A DNA stretch of 64,000 nucleotides from HTCC2207 sp002685195 (GTDB taxonomy: Bacteria; Pseudomonadota; Gammaproteobacteria; Pseudomonadales; Porticoccaceae). Below the pieces are notes generated by a model that saw nothing but the letters and a program-made list of their open reading frames with translations, made no database searches and was not told where the DNA came from. Position numbers and translations under genes: made by a program. Position 1 is the first letter of the stretch; the number at the start of each line of letters is the position of its first letter. Below, piece after piece: positions 8,392 through 17,489 of the stretch. Location: the NCBI GenBank assembly GCA_051201675.1, contig CP179212.1, positions 62,001-126,000 on the forward strand, in the 5' to 3' direction.

Positions 8392-8868
8392 TTAGGCAAA
8401 CTTCTTGATCAGGGCATCGCCCACATTAGCCGGGACAAACTTACTCACATCGCCCTTTAAGGACGAGATTTCTCGAACTAAAGATGAAGAGATATACGAA
8501 AACTTCTCGGCAGGAGTTAAAAAGATACTTTCGATGTCTGGGCTTAGCGCACGGTTCATATTAGCTAATTGAAATTCATATTCAAAATCTGACACTGCCC
8601 TCAGACCCCTCATCACAGCATCGGCTTCGCAGTCGTTGACAAAATTGACCAGAAGATAATCAAAGCCTTTAATTTCTACGTTTGGCAGATGTTGTAAGCA
8701 CTCGCCAGCAAGAGAGATTCGCTCATCGATATCGAAGAGGGGGCTTTTTTTCTGATTACTGGCGATTGCGACAATGATCTTGTCAAATAACTTAGATGCT
8801 CGCTCAATAAGATCAATGTGCCCGTTGGTTATCGGGTCAAAGGTACCTGGGTAAACGATAGTCTTCAT
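8392..8868 (-). CDS. coaD: Phosphopantetheine adenylyltransferase
   Basis: Catalyses the fourth step of coenzyme A synthesis, joining ATP and 4'-phosphopantetheine to give dephospho-CoA. It shows YPGTFDPITNGHIDLIERA at residues 6-24 (the TxGH nucleotidyltransferase motif), the MRGLR substrate loop and ISSSLVREI near residue 126. The length of 158 residues is normal. It is 48 bases downstream of rsmD on the same strand and probably co-transcribed. Confidence 0.97.
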   Translation of the reverse strand: MKTIVYPGTFDPITNGHIDLIERASKLFDKIIVAIASNQKKSPLFDIDERISLAGECLQHLPNVEIKGFDYLLVNFVNDCEADAVMRGLRAVSDFEYEFQLANMNRALSPDIESIFLTPAEKFSYISSSLVREISSLKGDVSKFVPANVGDALIKKFA

Positions 8869-8916
8869 TAATAAACTCCACTATTGCGCGCTGTCTTGGG
8901 GCGCATATTACTTAAA

Positions 8917-9516
8917 TTACGCGCCTGACTCAATGCGTGAATATAGCATGTAGCGTACCCCGCTGGCGATTTTATCCTTTTCTATCCGCCAATTTGGTGG
9001 CGTGGCAAATAAGTTTTCTGTGGCTGGTAATTCACAGTAGATAAGTGCGTCAGGGGCCAACCAGCCATTACTTTCAAGCAAGGCGCAACTTTTTGTATGT
9101 AGAGTCTTTGAAAAAGGAGGATCGACAAACACTATATCAAACACGCGCCCAGAATTTTTGTGTTGTAGAAATTTAATGCTATCGGTATTAATAATAGAGA
9201 GATCTGCCCCCAATGCATCACAATTAGCATGCAGCTGTCTGCTAACTGTTGGGTTATTTTCCAATGCCGTGCACGTAGAGGCCCCTCGAGATAGGGCCTC
9301 CAAGCCTAAGATTCCTGTCCCAGCGTAAAGGTCAAGACAATGAGCGCCATCGATATTAATTTCGAGCCAATTGAACAATGTTTCACGGATTCTATCGCCG
9401 GTAGGCCGCAAACCGGGAGCTTCAAGAAAAGAAATTTTACGAGAACGCCATTGACCGCCAATAATCCTAATGCGGCCACCACCCTTTTCTTTAGGTTGGT
9501 TTTTCTTATTCGACAA
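8917..9516 (-). CDS. rsmD: 16S rRNA (guanine-966 N2)-methyltransferase
   Basis: Methylates G966 of 16S rRNA on the assembled 30S subunit. Features are RIIGGQWRSRKI and GLRPTGDRIRETLFNWL at the N-terminus, the SAM site DLYAGTGILGLEALSRGA near residue 60, and the catalytic DPPF near residue 132. It is divergent from ftsY with 92 bases between, the order also found in Escherichia coli. Confidence 0.95.
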   Translation of the reverse strand: MSNKKNQPKEKGGGRIRIIGGQWRSRKISFLEAPGLRPTGDRIRETLFNWLEINIDGAHCLDLYAGTGILGLEALSRGASTCTALENNPTVSRQLHANCDALGADLSIINTDSIKFLQHKNSGRVFDIVFVDPPFSKTLHTKSCALLESNGWLAPDALIYCELPATENLFATPPNWRIEKDKIASGVRYMLYSRIESGA

Positions 9517-9608
9517 ATTGACTCCCTGATGTAGCTTCTTTTAACCACTTTTTTCAATGTAAATGTTAGGATACACCAAATTTCACTAACTGTAGCGACT
9601 GGATTTAA

Positions 9609-10655
9609 ATGGAATCAAAGTCAACCAATGGTAACAACCCTAGACCGGCTAAACGGTCTTTTCTCGATCGCTTTAAGCGAAATACCGAGACTGCTGATGA
9701 ATCTAGGGCCGAGTCTGAAGAGTTACCCGAGCCTCAATCAAAGATATCTTTTGGCCAACGAATGCGTTCGGCACTTTCTCGAACAGGCGAAGGGATAGGA
9801 AGTCTATTTCTTGGGACCAAAGTTATCGACGAGGCTTTACTTGAGGAGCTAGAAACGTCTTTGATAATGGCGGATGTCGGTATTGAGACCACCACAAAGA
9901 TTATTGCGGAGTTAACCAAGCAATTAGATCGAAAGTCCTTAAAAGATGGCGCAGCACTCAAAGATGCGCTGCACGAAATATTATTAAACAAGCTTGCTGT
10001 CAGTGAAGGCGAGATTAATTTTGATGGGTGTGAGAAACCCTTCGTGATGTTTGTTGTGGGGGTTAATGGGGTGGGCAAGACGACCACTATTGGCAAGCTG
10101 GCAAGTCGACTAAAAAGTCAGGGAAAATCGGTCATGTTAGCTGCCGGTGATACGTTTCGAGCTGCGGCTGTTGAGCAGCTGCAAGTGTGGGGTGAGCGCA
10201 ACGCCGTACCTGTGATTGCACAGCATACAGGGGCAGATAGCGCATCAGTAGTGTTTGACGGTATCCAGGCTGCTAAGTCTCGTGGCGCTGATGTCATTAT
10301 TGCCGACACGGCGGGTCGTTTGCATAACAAAAGTAATTTAATGGAAGAGTTAAAAAAGGTTAAGCGTGTTGCCAGTAAGATTGATGAGCATGCTCCCCAC
10401 GAAATTCTATTGGTACTTGATGCGGGCACCGGACAGAATGCGGTGGCTCAGATGTCCGAGTTTAATCAGGTGGTGGGCGTCACTGGTATTGCACTCACTA
10501 AGCTTGATGGAACAGCCAAGGGGGGTATTATATTTGCCTTGGCTGATAAGTTTTCTGTACCAATTCGCTATATCGGTGTAGGAGAAGGGTTGGATGACTT
10601 GCAACCTTTTAATGCCAGTGAATTTGTTCAAGCACTGCTAAATGCAGAGGGATAA
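9609..10655 (+). CDS. ftsY: Signal recognition particle receptor FtsY
   Basis: GTPase that docks the SRP-ribosome complex at the membrane for co-translational insertion. A charged N-terminal tail of about 50 residues (shorter than the acidic domain of E. coli FtsY) is followed by the helical N domain. The G domain has GVNGVGKTT near residue 150, DTFRAAA, DTAGR and TKLDGTAKGG. It is first of the ftsY-ftsE-ftsX set, with 11 bases to ftsE. Confidence 0.97.
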   Translation: MESKSTNGNNPRPAKRSFLDRFKRNTETADESRAESEELPEPQSKISFGQRMRSALSRTGEGIGSLFLGTKVIDEALLEELETSLIMADVGIETTTKIIAELTKQLDRKSLKDGAALKDALHEILLNKLAVSEGEINFDGCEKPFVMFVVGVNGVGKTTTIGKLASRLKSQGKSVMLAAGDTFRAAAVEQLQVWGERNAVPVIAQHTGADSASVVFDGIQAAKSRGADVIIADTAGRLHNKSNLMEELKKVKRVASKIDEHAPHEILLVLDAGTGQNAVAQMSEFNQVVGVTGIALTKLDGTAKGGIIFALADKFSVPIRYIGVGEGLDDLQPFNASEFVQALLNAEG

Positions 10656-10666
10656 GACTTATTTCC

Positions 10667-11344
10667 ATGATCCGTTTTGACAATGTAAGCAAGCGCTATG
10701 AATCTGGGTTAGACGCTCTGAAACGAGTTAACTTCGAGCTTGAGGCTGGAGAGATGGCTTTCCTAACTGGGCCATCTGGGGCGGGTAAGAGCACGCTACT
10801 TAAATTGCTCATGCTCATGGAGCGACCTTCTTCAGGAACATTATTGATAAACGGGAAAAATCTAAATCGGTTGTCAAGATCATCCATTCCATCTTATCGA
10901 CGACAAATTGGCGTAGTGTTCCAAAACCATCAACTGCTTTCTGATCGGACAGTATTTGATAATGTTGCCTTGCCCTTGCAAATTTTGGGGTACCCCACAT
11001 CAGAAACTGGTCGCAGAGTGCGTGCAGCACTTGACGGTGTTGGGTTATTGGATAAAGAGGCGAAGAGCCCATTGACACTCTCTGGTGGTGAGCAACAAAG
11101 AGTCGGCATAGCGCGGGCAGTGGTGCATAAACCTAAAATTCTTTTAGCAGATGAGCCTACGGGAAACCTAGATCCAAAATTGTCCGCTGAGATTATGTCT
11201 CTTTTTCGTCGCTTTCAAAGCGTCGGCGTTACGGTGTTGATTGCTACCCACGATATTAACCTGATAAATCGCCTTGACCACAGAATCATGTACCTCGAAG
11301 ACGGCATAATGGCGGATAACGGGGTGTCACATGGCGGGGAGTAA
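10667..11344 (+). CDS. ftsE: Cell division ATP-binding protein FtsE
   Basis: ATPase of the FtsEX complex, which controls periplasmic amidase activity at the division septum. Walker A GPSGAGKST near residue 36, signature LSGGEQQR near 137 and Walker B ILLADEPTG near 158. At 225 residues it is the normal size. It overlaps ftsX by 14 bases, so the two are translationally coupled. Confidence 0.97.
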   Translation: MIRFDNVSKRYESGLDALKRVNFELEAGEMAFLTGPSGAGKSTLLKLLMLMERPSSGTLLINGKNLNRLSRSSIPSYRRQIGVVFQNHQLLSDRTVFDNVALPLQILGYPTSETGRRVRAALDGVGLLDKEAKSPLTLSGGEQQRVGIARAVVHKPKILLADEPTGNLDPKLSAEIMSLFRRFQSVGVTVLIATHDINLINRLDHRIMYLEDGIMADNGVSHGGE

Positions 11345-12326
11345 TAAAGCAAATAGAGAAGCTCCATCGCGAGGCGCTAGAGACCAGAAAGTCAGACTCT
11401 CTGATCGTTGGAGAAGTTATAGGGCTCATCACAGCAGTACCTTGCGAACGACCCTTGCGAAAATTTTCGGTGAGCCTATTCAAACACTCTTAACCGTCGT
11501 TGTAATTGCTATCGCTTTGGCATTGCCCTCAGCCATGTTCTTAGTCTTACACAATGTCCAGCAGTTAGGCACTGGCATTGAGTCATCACAGCAAATGACA
11601 GTATTTGTTGAAAAAACTGCAACGAGATCGGCGATTGACCAGCTCGGCGATGACATAGACCAATTAGCACGTGTCGCCTCGGTGACTTATATTTCCAAAG
11701 AGCAGGCGCTTGAAGAATTTAAAGCATCCTCCGGGTTTGGTTCGGCATTGCAATATTTGGATAAGAATCCGCTCCCAGCAGTTTTTCTGGTTCAACCTAA
11801 GTCAATAAACACCACTGATATCACCCTTACTCAAGACTTGGTTACAGCCATTGCTGAATTAAACGCTGTTGACGAAGTTCAGATTGACATGCTGTGGATG
11901 CAGCGCCTACTGACTATTACGGAAATTAGTCAAAAGCTAGTGTTGGCTATCGGAATCGCTCTAGGCGTCGGTGTTTTGTTAGTGATTGGCAACACTATTC
12001 GACTGGCCATTCAAAGCCGCAGAGACGAAATAATTGTAGTTAAGCTTGTCGGAGGGACAGATGCCTATGTCCGTCGACCTTTTTTATACACTGGGCTTTT
12101 ACTGGGTCTGTTAGGTGCAATGATGGCATCTTTAATGCTAGTTACATGTGTTGTTTGGCTAGGGCGATCTGTAAATGCGCTAGCCGACCTATATCAAAGT
12201 CAGTTTCATCTTGTAGGCCCTGGATTCTCTGGTATTCTGACTTTATGGATGATTGGCGCTTTGATCGGCGTAATGGGAGCCTGGGTGGCAGTTATGCAAC
12301 ATTTACGAGAAATTGAGCCAAAATAA
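11331..12326 (+). CDS. ftsX: Cell division protein FtsX
   Basis: Membrane subunit of FtsEX. It has a cytoplasmic N-terminus, a first helix near residues 45-65, a periplasmic domain of about 100 residues, then three helices in the C-terminal FtsX/MacB-like permease region (near 205-225, 255-280 and 300-320). The start inside ftsE gives a basic N-terminal tail of about 40 residues. It belongs to the ftsYEX operon. Confidence 0.95.
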   Translation: MAGSNKANREAPSRGARDQKVRLSDRWRSYRAHHSSTLRTTLAKIFGEPIQTLLTVVVIAIALALPSAMFLVLHNVQQLGTGIESSQQMTVFVEKTATRSAIDQLGDDIDQLARVASVTYISKEQALEEFKASSGFGSALQYLDKNPLPAVFLVQPKSINTTDITLTQDLVTAIAELNAVDEVQIDMLWMQRLLTITEISQKLVLAIGIALGVGVLLVIGNTIRLAIQSRRDEIIVVKLVGGTDAYVRRPFLYTGLLLGLLGAMMASLMLVTCVVWLGRSVNALADLYQSQFHLVGPGFSGILTLWMIGALIGVMGAWVAVMQHLREIEPK

Positions 12327-12450
12327 GGTAAATTTGAGCCAAATAAGCCCTCAACCCGTATTCTGCCTACCTTTTAATGAACTTTTTAAGGTTTTGAACC
12401 ACTAAACAATTAATGTTATTATAATCGACCAGCGACTTTAAGAGGAAGTC

Positions 12451-13305
12451 ATGAACAAAGCACTTCAAACAATGGAATGGATGACCCCCGGCGCGAACTT
12501 GAATGCCTACATTCAAGGGACGGCGACCGTGCCTATATTATCTCTGGATGAGGAAAAATCTTTAGGCGAAGCTTTGTACTACGAAGACGACTTGGACGCT
12601 GCACGAAAATTGGTTATGTCGCATTTGCGATTTGTTGTACATATTGCTCGTTCATACAATGGCTATGGGTTACCTCTGGCTGATCTTATTCAAGAGGGTA
12701 ATGTTGGCCTGATGAAGGCAGTACGACGATTTAATCCTGAAAAAGGAGTGCGAGTAGTTTCTTTTGCGGTGCATTGGATCAAAGCTGAAATTCACGAATT
12801 CATTCTGCGTAATTGGCGTATTGTTAAAATTGCTACGACCAAGTCGCAGCGCAAATTATTCTTTAACTTAAGAAGTGCCAAAAAAGAACTGCAATGGCTT
12901 TCAGCGGATGAAGCTAAGGCTGTTGCTGAAGATTTAGGCGTAGAAGTTAAAGACGTCATGGAAATGGAGATGCGCCTGACATCTAGGGATGCGACGTTTG
13001 ATGCTCCCGCGGATGACGACGAAGACAGCGTTGCTTATTCACCATCACTGTACCTCGAATCTAAGGGTGCGGATCCGGCAGAGCTCATCGAAAACGATGA
13101 TTTTGAAGATGATAATAATTCCCGTCTCGCAGAGGCCGTGAACAGTCTTGATGATCGTAGCCAGTCTATCCTTCAACGCCGCTGGTTGGATGACAAAAAA
13201 GCGACCTTGCATCAGTTGGCTGATGAATATGGTGTTTCAGCTGAGCGTATCCGCCAGCTTGAAAAGAATGCCATGAAGAAAGTTCGTCTATTAATGGAAG
13301 CCTAA
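12451..13305 (+). CDS. rpoH: RNA polymerase heat-shock sigma factor (sigma-32)
   Basis: Directs transcription of chaperone and protease genes. It has region 2 (LIQEGNVGLMKAVRRF near residue 70, then the promoter-melting segment around VRVVSFAVHWIKAEI), the RpoH box QRKLFFNLR near residue 132 that sets this sigma apart from housekeeping ones, and the region 4 helix-turn-helix at the end (ATLHQLADEYGVSAERIRQL). A TATAAT hexamer lies 26 bases upstream, though its best -35 partner is 20 bases away. A terminator follows. Confidence 0.97.
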   Translation: MNKALQTMEWMTPGANLNAYIQGTATVPILSLDEEKSLGEALYYEDDLDAARKLVMSHLRFVVHIARSYNGYGLPLADLIQEGNVGLMKAVRRFNPEKGVRVVSFAVHWIKAEIHEFILRNWRIVKIATTKSQRKLFFNLRSAKKELQWLSADEAKAVAEDLGVEVKDVMEMEMRLTSRDATFDAPADDDEDSVAYSPSLYLESKGADPAELIENDDFEDDNNSRLAEAVNSLDDRSQSILQRRWLDDKKATLHQLADEYGVSAERIRQLEKNAMKKVRLLMEA

Positions 13306-13324
13306 CTTAATAAATCACTATGAT

Positions 13325-13354
13325 AAGCCGCGCTTGATAATGTGCGGCTTTTTT
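13325..13354 (+). terminator. Rho-independent terminator of rpoH
   Basis: AAGCCGCGC / GTGCGGCTT with an 8-base loop, followed by TTTTATT. It overlaps an in-frame TTG upstream of the next gene, which argues that the next gene starts later, at 13361. Confidence 0.85.
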
Positions 13355-13360
13355 ATTGCT

Positions 13361-13735
13361 ATGAATAAAGTACTCTGGTTAAGACTCATTGCTATAAGCG
13401 GCGCTCTCTCGGTTATGTTTGGGGCTTTTGGCGCCCATGGGCTTGAAGATCGATTATCTGCATCTTATCTGGATACCTTTAGTACAGCGGTGCGCTACCA
13501 GTTCTTACACACTCTGGCATTATTGGGGATAATTTGTTTGCCGGATCACCTTGTTAAGCTGCGAACTCTTCATTGGGTAGCGATCAGTTTTGCCGTAGGC
13601 GTGCTGTTGTTTTCGGGATCGCTTTATCTATTGGTTCTTTTTGATATCCCCAGCTTGGGGGTGATAACCCCTATTGGTGGGGCCGCTTTGATTTTAGGAT
13701 GGGTGCTACTTCTATTATCAGTGAGGCGTAACTAG
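13361..13735 (+). CDS. DUF423 (YgdD-like) small membrane protein
   Basis: A 124-residue inner-membrane protein with four hydrophobic helices and the family motif GAFGAHGLEDRLS near residue 25. Its function is not known; homologues are widespread. I place the start at the ATG at 13361 (MNKVLWLR). An upstream TTG at 13334 lies inside the rpoH terminator loop and is unlikely. The gene ends three bases before trmB. Confidence 0.88.
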   Translation: MNKVLWLRLIAISGALSVMFGAFGAHGLEDRLSASYLDTFSTAVRYQFLHTLALLGIICLPDHLVKLRTLHWVAISFAVGVLLFSGSLYLLVLFDIPSLGVITPIGGAALILGWVLLLLSVRRN

Positions 13736-13738
13736 TAG

Positions 13739-14434
13739 ATGGATATTCGGCCAGAGTATAGAAAAAAATCTATTCGCAGTTACGTCGTTAGAGCCGGACG
13801 TATGACGGAAGCTCAACGCAAAGCATATGAGGTTAGTTGGCCGACTTATGGTTTGAAATTGGATAATGGTGTTATTGATACAGATGCAGTCTTTGGCCGC
13901 TCTGGTCCAAAAGTGCTTGAAATTGGATTTGGTATGGGTGATTCGTTGGTAGAGATGGCAGTTGCTGAACCGGAGACAGATTTTATTGGTATTGAAGTAC
14001 ATCCTCCAGGCGTAGGTACCATCATGAACAATGCCCGTTTACAGGAGCTGTCTAATTTAAGAATATATTTGGCGGATGCCAATGATGTTCTGGATGAATG
14101 TTTCACTGAGCAGAGTATTGATAGACTACAGTTATATTTTCCTGACCCTTGGCACAAAAAGAAACATAACAAGAGGCGTATCGTACAGAGTGATTTTGTT
14201 CAGAAAGTTCGTCAAAAGTTGCGTACAGATGGCATATTGCACATGGCGACAGATTGGCAGCATTACGCTGAACAAATGCTAGAAACCCTCAGTGAGGCCG
14301 AGGGTTTTGAAAACTGTGCAGGAGATGGGGCGTATTCGGAAAGACCTGAATATAGGCCCTTAACGAAATTTGAAAAGCGCGGTCAACGCCTCGGACATGG
14401 AGTCTGGGATTTGCTCTTTAGAAAGTCCAGTTGA
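13739..14434 (+). CDS. trmB: tRNA (guanine-46 N7)-methyltransferase
   Basis: Adds the m7G46 methyl group in the tRNA variable loop using SAM. The motif EIGFGMGDSLVEMA near residue 60 is the SAM site, and LYFPDPWHKKKHNKRRIV near residue 132 is the TrmB signature. The protein is 231 residues long. It starts three bases after the DUF423 gene and is probably co-transcribed with it. Confidence 0.96.
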   Translation: MDIRPEYRKKSIRSYVVRAGRMTEAQRKAYEVSWPTYGLKLDNGVIDTDAVFGRSGPKVLEIGFGMGDSLVEMAVAEPETDFIGIEVHPPGVGTIMNNARLQELSNLRIYLADANDVLDECFTEQSIDRLQLYFPDPWHKKKHNKRRIVQSDFVQKVRQKLRTDGILHMATDWQHYAEQMLETLSEAEGFENCAGDGAYSERPEYRPLTKFEKRGQRLGHGVWDLLFRKSS

Positions 14435-14503
14435 TACTATTTTAGAAATAATCTAAATTAAAATATTACCTATCGAAAGATAAAAACTAATAAAGGAAAA
14501 ACA

Positions 14504-15259
14504 ATGAACCTAGTAAAAATTCTACCGCTTACGGCATTGCTACTCTTATCAGCATGTGATGCTCCTCAGGCAACAAATGATGAGACTGTTACCGCTACTG
14601 CAGATGAAGCAGCTTTAACAACTCAAGCTCAGAAAATAAGCTATCTCTTGGGTTTAGATAATGGCAATAACATAAAGAGTATGGATATTGAATTTGATAC
14701 TGCGGCTTTCCAAAGTGGTTTGAACACCGCTTTAGCTGGTGAGCAGCCACGTTTAAATGAAGAGCAAATTGCCATGACAATTCAGCAATTTGAGGCAGAT
14801 ATGAAAGTTAGAGAGGAGGCCATGCAGTTAGCTCAACAGGAAATGATGTCTGCCCAGTCAGATGGCAATGCCACAGAGGGCGCAGAATTTTTAGCTGCAA
14901 ACAGCGTAAAAGAGGGTGTCATTACTACTGAAAGTGGATTGCAGTACAAAGTCCTCACTCCTGGAACGGGTCCGAAACCCTCTGTTGATAGTACCGTGGA
15001 GGTACATTACGCAGGCCGTTTATTAGATGGTACTGAGTTTGATAGCTCTGTTAAGAGAGGGGTTCCCGCCCAATTTGGCGTGACTCAAGTAATAGCAGGT
15101 TGGACTGAGGCATTGCAACTAATGTCTGAAGGGGCCAAATGGGAACTCTACATACCAGCAGGCTTGGCATACGGACCTGGCGGAACAGGGCCGATTGGTC
15201 CTAATGCAACATTAATATTTGAAGTGGAACTTTTACAGGCAAATGTTGGTAGTGAATAG
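14504..15259 (+). CDS. FKBP-type peptidyl-prolyl isomerase lipoprotein
   Basis: A periplasmic or outer-membrane-anchored folding catalyst of the FkpA/Mip group. The signal peptide ends in a lipobox (LLLLSAC, Cys near residue 18). An N-terminal FKBP_N dimerisation region follows (KISYLLGLDNGNNIK...), a long helix, then the FKBP domain from about residue 140 (VEVHYAGRLLDGTEFDSS, VIAGWTEAL, PAGLAYG). A good ribosome-binding site (AAAGGAAAAA) precedes the ATG. It is a single gene with a strong terminator after it. Confidence 0.93.
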   Translation: MNLVKILPLTALLLLSACDAPQATNDETVTATADEAALTTQAQKISYLLGLDNGNNIKSMDIEFDTAAFQSGLNTALAGEQPRLNEEQIAMTIQQFEADMKVREEAMQLAQQEMMSAQSDGNATEGAEFLAANSVKEGVITTESGLQYKVLTPGTGPKPSVDSTVEVHYAGRLLDGTEFDSSVKRGVPAQFGVTQVIAGWTEALQLMSEGAKWELYIPAGLAYGPGGTGPIGPNATLIFEVELLQANVGSE

Positions 15260-15282
15260 CTTTAAAATATAATTAAAAATGT

Positions 15283-15310
15283 AAAAAGCCCCGCTATGCG
15301 GGGCTTTTTT
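15283..15310. terminator. Bidirectional terminator between the FKBP gene and rsd
   Basis: AAAAAGCCCCGC / GCGGGGCTTTTT with a 3-base loop, lying between two convergent genes. It has A's before and T's after, so it can serve both strands. Confidence 0.9.
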
Positions 15311-15332
15311 GTATCTAAATAAGGAGTTTAAT

Positions 15333-15818
15333 TTATATAGAGTTAGGCTCTGTTTCACCGATCAATTTTGAAACGTTTGTGCTGTGAAGCAAATCAATAA
15401 GCACATCTTCATCAGCAAAACGCTGGACAAAGGTTTCTCCAAGATCAGCAAGGTCGATGATTAGAGCATCCAAGTCCTTAGCAGTTATGTATTTGTCATT
15501 AAAGTCGAGAATGAGTTCGGTGGTTGTCTGGATTTTGTCTATAAGCTTGGGACTCTTATCAAGACCTTGGTCATTACCAAAAATCTCAGCTTCCTTTGTA
15601 ATCTGATCAAAGACTTCAAAATGGCCAACTGAAACGTAATCGACCATTATTTCGCAAAACTGTTGAAGTTCAGCGTCATAGTTGTTTTCGGGGTCTGAAA
15701 AGTCTGTTACTTCGGTTAGCTCACAGTACTTCACTAACAATTCACGGCGCTCTTCAATCCACCGCTCTATCATCTCGCTCACACTGTTCCAGTGTCCCTG
15801 TAGTGTTTCATTATCCAT
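15333..15818 (-). CDS. rsd: Rsd/AlgQ-family anti-sigma-70 regulator
   Basis: Rsd binds housekeeping sigma-70 and favours alternative sigma factors as growth slows; AlgQ in Pseudomonas is the same family. The 161-residue protein matches the all-helical family: ERWIEERRELLVKYCEL near residue 17, then LQQFCEIMVDYVSVGHFEVF near 50, and GETFVQRFADEDVLI near the C-terminus. It is acidic and has no membrane segment. It is a single gene with a shared terminator. Confidence 0.85.
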   Translation of the reverse strand: MDNETLQGHWNSVSEMIERWIEERRELLVKYCELTEVTDFSDPENNYDAELQQFCEIMVDYVSVGHFEVFDQITKEAEIFGNDQGLDKSPKLIDKIQTTTELILDFNDKYITAKDLDALIIDLADLGETFVQRFADEDVLIDLLHSTNVSKLIGETEPNSI

Positions 15819-15890
15819 AATTTTGTCTTAGTTGCCTTTGGTTGTCATGATGATAAGAGTGTACATCTTTTTATCCCAAAGGATAATCCT

Positions 15891-16610
15891 TCACAAAACA
15901 AAAACATGCATTAACGGAATCAGGAAGAAAGAAGTCCATATTCCATTTAGGCCCATACCAAGAGTTGAAAAAGCGCCACATCGAGGGCTTTTCTCAAATG
16001 CTTTAACTGTTCCAATTGCATGAGAGGTAACGCCTAAAATTAAGCCTTGCCAGCGCTCATCCTGAAGCTTTGTTATATCAAAAATACGCTGGGCCACAAC
16101 GATGCCAACGATACCCGTGAACAAAACGATTATGGTGATGAGGGTGTATAAACCGCCAAGCTGATCAGTAAGAATCATCGCTATAGGTGTTGTCACAGAC
16201 TTGGCTGCTAATGATGAGATTATTAAGGGTTCAGGGGTTAGCCATAGTCCTAGCATCACTGCGCATATTGCTGCAAAAAGCCCACCGCAGGTTACTGCGA
16301 TCATAATTGTTGGTAGTAAACGAGATAAAGGTTTTAAGTGTTTAGAAAGAGGTACCGCCAAGGCAACAGTGGCGGGACCTAACAGCCAATTCAATATTCC
16401 GTTGGCTTGGTAGTAGGTATCAAAATCGATTTTTAACCAATACATAAAGGCAGCAATCAGTGGTGTACCGATTAAAAGGGGATGGAGTAGTGCATGCCCA
16501 GCACTGCGGCGGTACATAAAAATACCGACAGCAAAACCGATAACAGAGAAGATGATCAGCCACGAGCTATTTTGAATTTGCTCCCATTGTTGAAAAAGAA
16601 TATCAATCAT
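15891..16610 (-). CDS. lrgB: LrgB/CidB-family membrane protein
   Basis: Integral membrane partner of LrgA/CidA, a holin-like pair linked in other bacteria to murein hydrolase control and to export of pyruvate or glycolate. The 239-residue protein is hydrophobic throughout, with the LrgB features GPATVALAVPL near residue 79, KSVTTPIAM near 136 and SHAIGTVKAF near 203. It overlaps lrgA by 8 bases, so the pair is coupled. Confidence 0.93.
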   Translation of the reverse strand: MIDILFQQWEQIQNSSWLIIFSVIGFAVGIFMYRRSAGHALLHPLLIGTPLIAAFMYWLKIDFDTYYQANGILNWLLGPATVALAVPLSKHLKPLSRLLPTIMIAVTCGGLFAAICAVMLGLWLTPEPLIISSLAAKSVTTPIAMILTDQLGGLYTLITIIVLFTGIVGIVVAQRIFDITKLQDERWQGLILGVTSHAIGTVKAFEKSPRCGAFSTLGMGLNGIWTSFFLIPLMHVFVL

Positions 16611-17046
16611 CGCTAGATCTTCTGATCAACTTGATCAGCAGGCTCATAAAGAGAATTGTCAGTAGCGTGCTGAGAATAACAATAATGAGAAGATTAGGTA
16701 GCTGGGAAGTGATTTCCTGCTCAAGAAAAAAGGCACCCACCGAGGCAGGTATAAAAAGTAGAGAGAGATTTTGAATCAGACGAGAACTGACAGGCTCTAC
16801 CAGACTGACTAGATCGCTGGGGTAGATAAGCACTAAAAGCAATAAAAGCATGCCCATCAATGGGCCGGGGATAATGACATTAGTCCAAAGTACTATGAAC
16901 TGGCCCAACCATTGGAAGAAAACCAATATCACTAACCCAAGGGTTAGCTTTAGTCCTTGCGTAATAACTGGAAAATACCTACGCCGGCCATAGCGACAAA
17001 CATTAATAATACCCAACCAGGCATGCTGACACCTAGGAGTTCCCAC
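16603..17046 (-). CDS. lrgA: LrgA/CidA-family holin-like membrane protein
   Basis: Small membrane protein of the LrgA/CidA family, partner of LrgB. The conserved part (QGLKLTLGLVILVFFQWLGQ, then VIIPGPLMGMLLLLLVL) begins near residue 30, followed by more hydrophobic helices and a basic tail. The frame opened at the GTG at 17046 would run 97 bases inside dsbB and give a non-hydrophobic basic leader (NVCRYGRRR). No ATG, GTG or TTG lies just before the conserved part, except a TTG about 20 residues upstream. The start is therefore unsettled; ATT near 16960 is possible. Confidence 0.85.
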   Translation of the reverse strand: MGTPRCQHAWLGIINVCRYGRRRYFPVITQGLKLTLGLVILVFFQWLGQFIVLWTNVIIPGPLMGMLLLLLVLIYPSDLVSLVEPVSSRLIQNLSLLFIPASVGAFFLEQEITSQLPNLLIIVILSTLLTILFMSLLIKLIRRSSDD

Positions 17047-17468
17047 TGCACCTTGGCGCAGTTACCATCGCCACGAATTAACATAGTGATAACTTCTGAA
17101 GCTGGGAACACATCAAACAGATAATCTACGGGAGGGCCACATGTGGGGATATTATCTTCAGGAAGATTTTGTAACCAAAGCTGTTTTGCAGAAAAATAGC
17201 TGCCACCAACTGCACCGAGAAGACCGAGTCCGGCATAGATTTTTTGGCCACGAGGATTGGGATTATGAATGGCAGCAAACAGAAAAATAATGCCTACAAT
17301 AGCGACAAATACCCTCTGAGTGATACACAGATAGCAAGGCTCAAGCCCAAGGTATTCTTGAAAATAGAGAACGGCAACGAGGAGCAAGGCACCGCATCCA
17401 AGAGCCACCGACAGGCTAACGATTCTATTGTTTGGGTAAAGCACTAGCAACTCCAGGTAACAGGCCAA
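16950..17468 (-). CDS. dsbB: Disulfide bond formation protein DsbB
   Basis: Inner-membrane quinone reductase that reoxidises DsbA. The first redox pair is CYLC near residue 45 (EPCYLCITQRVFV) and the second pair is formed by the Cys in IPTCGPP and the Cys in GDGNCAKVQW, both on the second periplasmic loop. Four helices are visible. The protein is 172 residues. It lies between gshA and lrgAB on the same strand. Confidence 0.93.
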   Translation of the reverse strand: MACYLELLVLYPNNRIVSLSVALGCGALLLVAVLYFQEYLGLEPCYLCITQRVFVAIVGIIFLFAAIHNPNPRGQKIYAGLGLLGAVGGSYFSAKQLWLQNLPEDNIPTCGPPVDYLFDVFPASEVITMLIRGDGNCAKVQWELLGVSMPGWVLLMFVAMAGVGIFQLLRKD

Positions 17469-17489
17469 TTTAACGTCAAAATTATATCA

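Noticed and set aside
9734..10429. Two minus-strand frames over ftsY
   Set aside because: Antisense to a highly conserved gene; no independent support.
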